From Alphaproteobacteria bacterium UBA3002 (GTDB lineage: Bacteria > Pseudomonadota > Alphaproteobacteria > Rickettsiales > UBA3002): a DNA stretch of 28,399 nt. Under the pieces are notes generated by a model. That model had not been told where the DNA came from. It was given only the letters and a program-made list of their open reading frames with translations, and ran no database searches. The position numbers and the translations under genes were made by a program. The DNA lies in the NCBI GenBank assembly GCA_002346425.1, contig DDZS01000059.1, forward strand, positions 39,731 to 68,129. The letters run 5' to 3'. Shown piece after piece: positions 24,493 through 28,399 of this stretch. Each line of letters opens with the position of its first letter. The first letter of the stretch is position 1.

Positions 24493-25140
24493 TTATTCAA
24501 CTCTGCTTTCACGCTGATCACGTAATTTCAGCAAGAATTCCGCTAGTTTTGTAGCGATTATTTGCGCGCCTTTTGCATTGGGATGGATGCCGTCCGGCTG
24601 CATCAAATCTGCTTTGCCATACGTATCTTCTAGAAAGAACGGATACAGAGATATATCGAAATGGCTCGCCGCATCTGGATAGATTGCATCAAATTCTTTT
24701 TGATACGATTCTCCGGCACTCCTCGGCGCACGCACGGCGCTTAAAACGGTGTCATACTCGCCCTCTTGCAATATCTCCAACATCGCAAAGATATTCTCTC
24801 GCGTGACCTTGGGCGGCACACCGCGTAATATGTCGTTCCCGCCGAGCGCCAATAGCACCTGATCAGGTTGATGTTTCTTTAGCATCCATGCCAACCTGCT
24901 GCGACCACCGGCGGTAGTATCGCCGGACACTCCACCATTGATGACCTTTACGTCCCAGCCTTTTTCTTGAAGCGCTTCTTCTAATTGTGATGGAAGCGAA
25001 TCCGCATGTTCTACTCCATATCCGGCAACCAGACTATCTCCAAAGAGTAGAAGCGTGCTTGTTTCCTGTGCATTTGCACTTACATTCATAGTGAAAAACA
25101 ACAGAAATCCTAAACTGAATTTGATGCACCATCTTCCCAA
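24493..25140 (-). CDS. tesA: SGNH/GDSL esterase, TesA (arylesterase/lysophospholipase) type, periplasmic
   Basis: This 215-residue exported hydrolase has all four SGNH blocks: GDSL with nucleophile Ser36, GGVSGDT (69-75), GGND with Asn102, and DGIHP with Asp183 and His186. It resembles E. coli TesA (thioesterase I/protease I/lysophospholipase L1). The start is a TTG at 25140. AAGGAGAG lies about nine bases upstream, and reading from it gives a complete signal peptide (KFSLGFLLFFTMNVSANA, cleavage near residue 24); no in-frame ATG exists between it and the upstream stop. An ATG four bases earlier is in another frame and stops after 11 codons. The gene diverges from a YbbA-like ABC gene as in E. 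coli, with the two coding regions overlapping by 17 bases. Confidence 0.9.
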   Translation of the reverse strand: MGRWCIKFSLGFLLFFTMNVSANAQETSTLLLFGDSLVAGYGVEHADSLPSQLEEALQEKGWDVKVINGGVSGDTTAGGRSRLAWMLKKHQPDQVLLALGGNDILRGVPPKVTRENIFAMLEILQEGEYDTVLSAVRAPRSAGESYQKEFDAIYPDAASHFDISLYPFFLEDTYGKADLMQPDGIHPNAKGAQIIATKLAEFLLKLRDQRESRVE

Positions 25141-25810
25141 AACATTACTCTCCTTAGAAAAAGTCTCACTTGCTTATTCCATAGGAAATAAGCAGCTTCT
25201 AACGGTTTTACAAGAGATCGACCTTGAGGTGACACGCGGTGAAACGCTTAGTATCGTCGGTCCATCAGGCTCAGGTAAAACCTCGTTGCTGATGTTAATT
25301 GCCGGGCTGGAACCGGTGACAGCTGGTACGTTGAAAGTGGCGGATTCTTTGCTTTCCGCTATGGATGAAGATGCGCTGGCCACCTTTCGCAGAAAACATG
25401 TGGGAATTGTGTTTCAGAATTTCCACCTGATCCCCACTATGACCGCACAGGAAAACGTCGCGATCGCGCTCGAATTTTCGGGTTTTGATCATAGCGCGCA
25501 GCGTGCGGCTGACTGGCTGGATAAAGTAGGACTTGGGGAACGTTTGCACCATTACCCGCAGCAACTCTCGGGCGGTGAACAACAACGCGTTGCGTTGGCA
25601 CGCGCTTTTTCTACCGAGCCGGATCTGCTGTTAGCAGATGAGCCCACCGGCAATCTCGATAGCGAAAATGGCAAGAATATCGCACAGCTTCTGATGTCAC
25701 TGCGGGAGCAATTTGGCACCACGCTTCTCCTCATTACGCATGACCCCGCGCTTGCCCATCAGGCCGAACGACAATTAGCGCTTCAGGATGGGAAACTGGT
25801 TCATGCGTGA
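25124..25810 (+). CDS. ybbA: ABC transporter ATP-binding protein, YbbA (LolD-like) type
   Basis: The 228-residue ATPase has Walker A GPSGSGKTS, the Q-loop in IVFQNFHLIP, the signature LSGGEQQRVALARAF, Walker B LLLADEPTGNLD and the H-loop LITHD. The NLDSENG and FxLIPTMTAQENV features place it in the MacB/LolD/YbbA group, which drives mechanotransmission rather than classical transport. ATG 25124 gives the usual N-terminus (LLSLEKVSLAYS). An in-frame start at 25055 would be a long antisense extension into tesA. No strong binding site precedes the ATG. Its 5' end overlaps tesA by 17 bases and its 3' end overlaps the permease gene. Confidence 0.92.
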   Translation: MHHLPKTLLSLEKVSLAYSIGNKQLLTVLQEIDLEVTRGETLSIVGPSGSGKTSLLMLIAGLEPVTAGTLKVADSLLSAMDEDALATFRRKHVGIVFQNFHLIPTMTAQENVAIALEFSGFDHSAQRAADWLDKVGLGERLHHYPQQLSGGEQQRVALARAFSTEPDLLLADEPTGNLDSENGKNIAQLLMSLREQFGTTLLLITHDPALAHQAERQLALQDGKLVHA

Positions 25811-28319
25811 AGCCGCTATCGCTTTGCGGCTAGCCAGCAATGAGTTACGCTACGGCTGGCGACATTTCAAAACACTGATGGCCTGCTTGATACTGGGTGT
25901 CACCGTCATGGCCAGCGTCAATAGCGTCGGGGCCGTCATCGAAAATACGCTGCGCGATGAGGCGAAAAGCCTGCTCGGAGGCGATGTGGAAGTGCGATTG
26001 CGCGGGCTTGCCGCGACGGAGGAGCAAGAGCAATTTTTAGAGCAATATGGCGCGCTATCCTTTGTCAGCACATTACGCACGATGCTCTATGTCGACGACG
26101 AAGCAACTCTGGTAGAAATTAAAGCTGTGGATGCGGCCTACCCGTTAGTGGGTGAACTCGTATTCAATACGGATCTGCCCCGCGAATCCCTCTTTGAAGA
26201 TAATGGTGTTGCGGTGGACGAAGGACTACTCACGCAGCTGGATCTGAAAATTGGCGATACGGTCAGGTTGGGGCAATCGGAATTTGTTATTCGCGGGACT
26301 ATCCGCAAAGAACCGGATCGTGCCGTGCAGATTCTCAGCTTTGGTCCGCGGGTGATGATGAGCCATGCTTCACTGGACGCGTCCGGCCTCGCTAGCAGCG
26401 TCGGCCTGACAGATCATCGCTATCGCATCCTTAGTTCTACCAGCAAATATATCGACAGCAGCGCGCAGAAAAAATTGCAACAGGCGCTTGATGAAGCTTT
26501 TCCGCAGCAATCCTGGCGCGTCTCGGGCGGTGACGATAATAACCGCATGGTGCGCCGTTTTATCGATCAACTGCTCTCTTTTATAACGCTGTCCGGATTG
26601 GCCACATTTCTAATTGCGGGTATTGGCATCGCTAGTAGCGCGCGCAATTACCTTTCTAAGAAGCTCGAGACGATTGCGATTGTCAAAACACTTGGCGCAT
26701 CGCAGCGTCAGGTGGCGTATGGGTACACCCTAACGCTCGCTGCGGTGGCGGTTATTAGCGGCATCATCGGCGTCAGCATCGCCGCGATTATCGTTTTAAG
26801 CCTGATCCCGCTACTCGCTCCTGTGCTGCCAGTGTTGAAGGGGCAAACCGGCCTGCCGCTTTTCCCTATGCTTCTTGCCCTGTGGTACGGAGTTCTAATA
26901 ACCTTTTTATTCTCTATCCCGGCACTGTATAGCGCGTTACGTATCAAGCCTTCTTTATTATTCCGCGCCCGAAGTGGCACGTTACTCGTCCAACACAATA
27001 AGGTGGTCTGGGTGTTGATTGCCCTTTTCAGCACCTTACTCATTCTGACATTATTAAACACCGCGCAGGACCCAACCTTCATGTTAGGGGCCATTTTAGT
27101 AATCATGGTTGCTTTTGCCGTGTTCACCCTTTGCCATGCAGTTGTAAGAAAGATAGCGCAACATATTCGGCCGCGCCGCCCGTGGTTAAAATTGGCCATT
27201 CGGAATTTGCACCGCCCCGGCTCAACGGCGGGAACGGTCATTTATGCCATCGGCATCAGCCTGATGGTATTGATTACCCTCTTGCTTACCGAAGCCAATA
27301 TGCAAAAGCGCATCACCACATTGGTAGAAGACAAAGCGCCGTCACTTTTCCTGATTGATATTCAACCCTATCAGAAAGAAGCGCTGGAGCAATTGCTGCA
27401 CGAATATACCTCTGCGGAAAACATTATGATCTATCCAATGATACGTGGGATGATTACTCAGATTAACGGCGAGCCGGTAGACATCAATCAGATTGCGCCG
27501 GATATTCGTTGGGCCGTCCGCGGAGATCGCGGGGTAAGCTATGCGCGATCCTTACCGGAAAATGCCACCATCGTGGAAGGGGAATGGTGGCCGCAGGATT
27601 ACAATGGACCGCCCCTGATCTCTGTTGATGAGCGCTTCATGGAAGGAATGGGGCTGGACATTGGCAGCACCCTCACGCTAACGATTTTGGGCGAAGACAT
27701 CACCGCCACAGTCGCCAGCGCGCGCGATATTGATTACACCACCTTTCAAATGAATTTCTCGCTCATGCTCACTCCTGGTGTGTTAGAGGATTTTCCGAGT
27801 ACAGCGCTAGCGACAGCCTATCTGGACGGCGGCGAAGATGTATTGGTGAAACGGATCGCCAGCGAGCTGCCGGGCATTACCATTATCCGCACCGGCGAAG
27901 TGCTGGATTTAGTGTTAGACGTTATTCAGACCATTTCTCTGGCTCTAAGGGTCACCGTATGCATCAGCCTGTTCGCGGGGTTATTAGTATTAATTTCCGC
28001 GTTAAATGCCACCGTCCAGCAGCGACTATATGATACGGCCGTGCTAAAAGTCTTAGGGGCCAGCAAAGGCGATATTCTAAAATCCTGCACCACCGAATGG
28101 TTGCTACTTGCTGCGGTCACGGCAGTAATCGCATCTGGTTTGGGCACCTTTTGTGCTTGGCTCATCAACGATCATTTTCGCGCAACCAGTTTCGATGCCA
28201 TGCCAGAACTCACGCTGCTCACCCTTGTAGGCTGCGGAATCGTCATTTTGATCACTGGATATGCCAGCAATAATCGGTTGTTTAACTTCCGTCCCAGCAG
28301 CATGCTGCGCAATGATTAG
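25803..28319 (+). CDS. ybbP: ABC transporter permease, YbbP type (FtsX/MacB-like domains)
   Basis: The 838-residue permease pairs with the ATPase encoded just upstream. TM1 lies at about 22-45 (MACLILGVTVMASVNSVG), followed by a periplasmic domain of some 200 residues. A three-helix FtsX block, SGLATFLIAGIGIASSARNYL then KLETIAIVKTLGAS, lies in the middle. A second periplasmic region is followed by a second FtsX block near the end (YDTAVLKVLGASKGDILKSC). This duplicated layout is typical of YbbP, whose substrate is not established but which is linked genetically to TesA. ATG 25803 overlaps the ATPase stop by eight bases and is preceded by GGATGGGA; ATG 25788 is possible. Confidence 0.92.
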   Translation: MREAAIALRLASNELRYGWRHFKTLMACLILGVTVMASVNSVGAVIENTLRDEAKSLLGGDVEVRLRGLAATEEQEQFLEQYGALSFVSTLRTMLYVDDEATLVEIKAVDAAYPLVGELVFNTDLPRESLFEDNGVAVDEGLLTQLDLKIGDTVRLGQSEFVIRGTIRKEPDRAVQILSFGPRVMMSHASLDASGLASSVGLTDHRYRILSSTSKYIDSSAQKKLQQALDEAFPQQSWRVSGGDDNNRMVRRFIDQLLSFITLSGLATFLIAGIGIASSARNYLSKKLETIAIVKTLGASQRQVAYGYTLTLAAVAVISGIIGVSIAAIIVLSLIPLLAPVLPVLKGQTGLPLFPMLLALWYGVLITFLFSIPALYSALRIKPSLLFRARSGTLLVQHNKVVWVLIALFSTLLILTLLNTAQDPTFMLGAILVIMVAFAVFTLCHAVVRKIAQHIRPRRPWLKLAIRNLHRPGSTAGTVIYAIGISLMVLITLLLTEANMQKRITTLVEDKAPSLFLIDIQPYQKEALEQLLHEYTSAENIMIYPMIRGMITQINGEPVDINQIAPDIRWAVRGDRGVSYARSLPENATIVEGEWWPQDYNGPPLISVDERFMEGMGLDIGSTLTLTILGEDITATVASARDIDYTTFQMNFSLMLTPGVLEDFPSTALATAYLDGGEDVLVKRIASELPGITIIRTGEVLDLVLDVIQTISLALRVTVCISLFAGLLVLISALNATVQQRLYDTAVLKVLGASKGDILKSCTTEWLLLAAVTAVIASGLGTFCAWLINDHFRATSFDAMPELTLLTLVGCGIVILITGYASNNRLFNFRPSSMLRND

Positions 28320-28375
28320 TATCACGCGATAAACGTAGAAAAATGATACAATAGCGAAGAATATTTCTTAAGGAC

Positions 28376-28399
28376 TGGCTGGGGCGGGAGGATTCGAAC
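28376..28399 (-). tRNA. 3' end of a tRNA, probably tRNA-Gln (cut by window edge)
   Basis: On the minus strand the window begins with a T-loop TTCGAAT closed by a G-C pair, the 3' T-stem strand, the acceptor strand CGCCCCA, discriminator G and an encoded CCA. The predicted 5' acceptor strand TGGGGCG with a leading U is unusual and matches tRNA-Gln of alphaproteobacteria as I remember it. The anticodon is outside the window, so the amino acid is inferred. It converges with the ybbP-like gene. Confidence 0.75.

Noticed and set aside
26708..27241. A 177-codon open frame opposite the ybbP-like gene
   Set aside because: It is antisense to a well supported permease and its product has no recognisable domain.
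28356..28370. AAGAA-TAT-TTCTT inverted repeat between ybbP and the tRNA as a bidirectional terminator
   Set aside because: The five-base AT stem is too weak, with no clear T-run.

Overview
The window looks like a chromosomal segment of an alphaproteobacterium of moderate GC content. The evidence is a short psd-pssA phospholipid pair, a peptide-deformylase-like protein next to a 23S rRNA methyltransferase, a crtYIB/crtWZ/crtE carotenoid locus, and a CCA-encoding tRNA end that resembles alphaproteobacterial tRNA-Gln. I cannot assign a genus from sequence alone. No phage, insertion sequence, CRISPR array or plasmid gene is visible. Genes are packed tightly and no gap exceeds 300 bases; the largest, about 195 bases, is 1697-1890.

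Layout. 1-1696 (-): a membrane-anchored GAF/coiled-coil histidine kinase cut by the window start. 1891-3751 (-): rlmD-like rRNA methyltransferase followed by a peptide deformylase homologue that has lost several catalytic residues. 3835-5010 (+): a HI0933/YhiN (BaiN) flavoprotein, divergent from rlmD with overlapping promoter-like elements. 5138-6570 (+): psd and pssA, making phosphatidylethanolamine. 6633-13730: a complete carotenoid locus in blocks of alternating strand: crtY-crtI-crtB (+), crtW-crtZ (-), crtE (+) and a glycosyltransferase of crtX type (-). Together these predict FPP to GGPP, phytoene, lycopene, beta-carotene, then ketolated and hydroxylated xanthophyll (astaxanthin class) and probably its glycoside. 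13790-14209: a small exported DUF2141 protein. 14216-15670: SelO protein AMPylase.

15817-18772 (+): an envelope-sensing unit with an exported PepSY-like protein, an OmpR-type regulator, a HAMP histidine kinase and a DedA membrane protein. 18786-24363 (-): a tripartite RND efflux operon (adaptor, pump, outer-membrane lipoprotein) with ATGA overlaps. 24493-28319: a tesA-like esterase divergent from, and overlapping at its 5' end, a ybbA-ybbP-type ABC exporter. 28376-28399 (-): the 3' end of a tRNA, probably tRNA-Gln.

Most genes belong to known families. The features most worth a second look are the deformylase homologue with substituted catalytic positions, the interlocked strand-alternating carotenoid glycoside locus, the overlapping tesA/ybbA starts, the PepSY/two-component/DedA unit beside an RND pump, and the pairing of two probable 23S rRNA modification genes.
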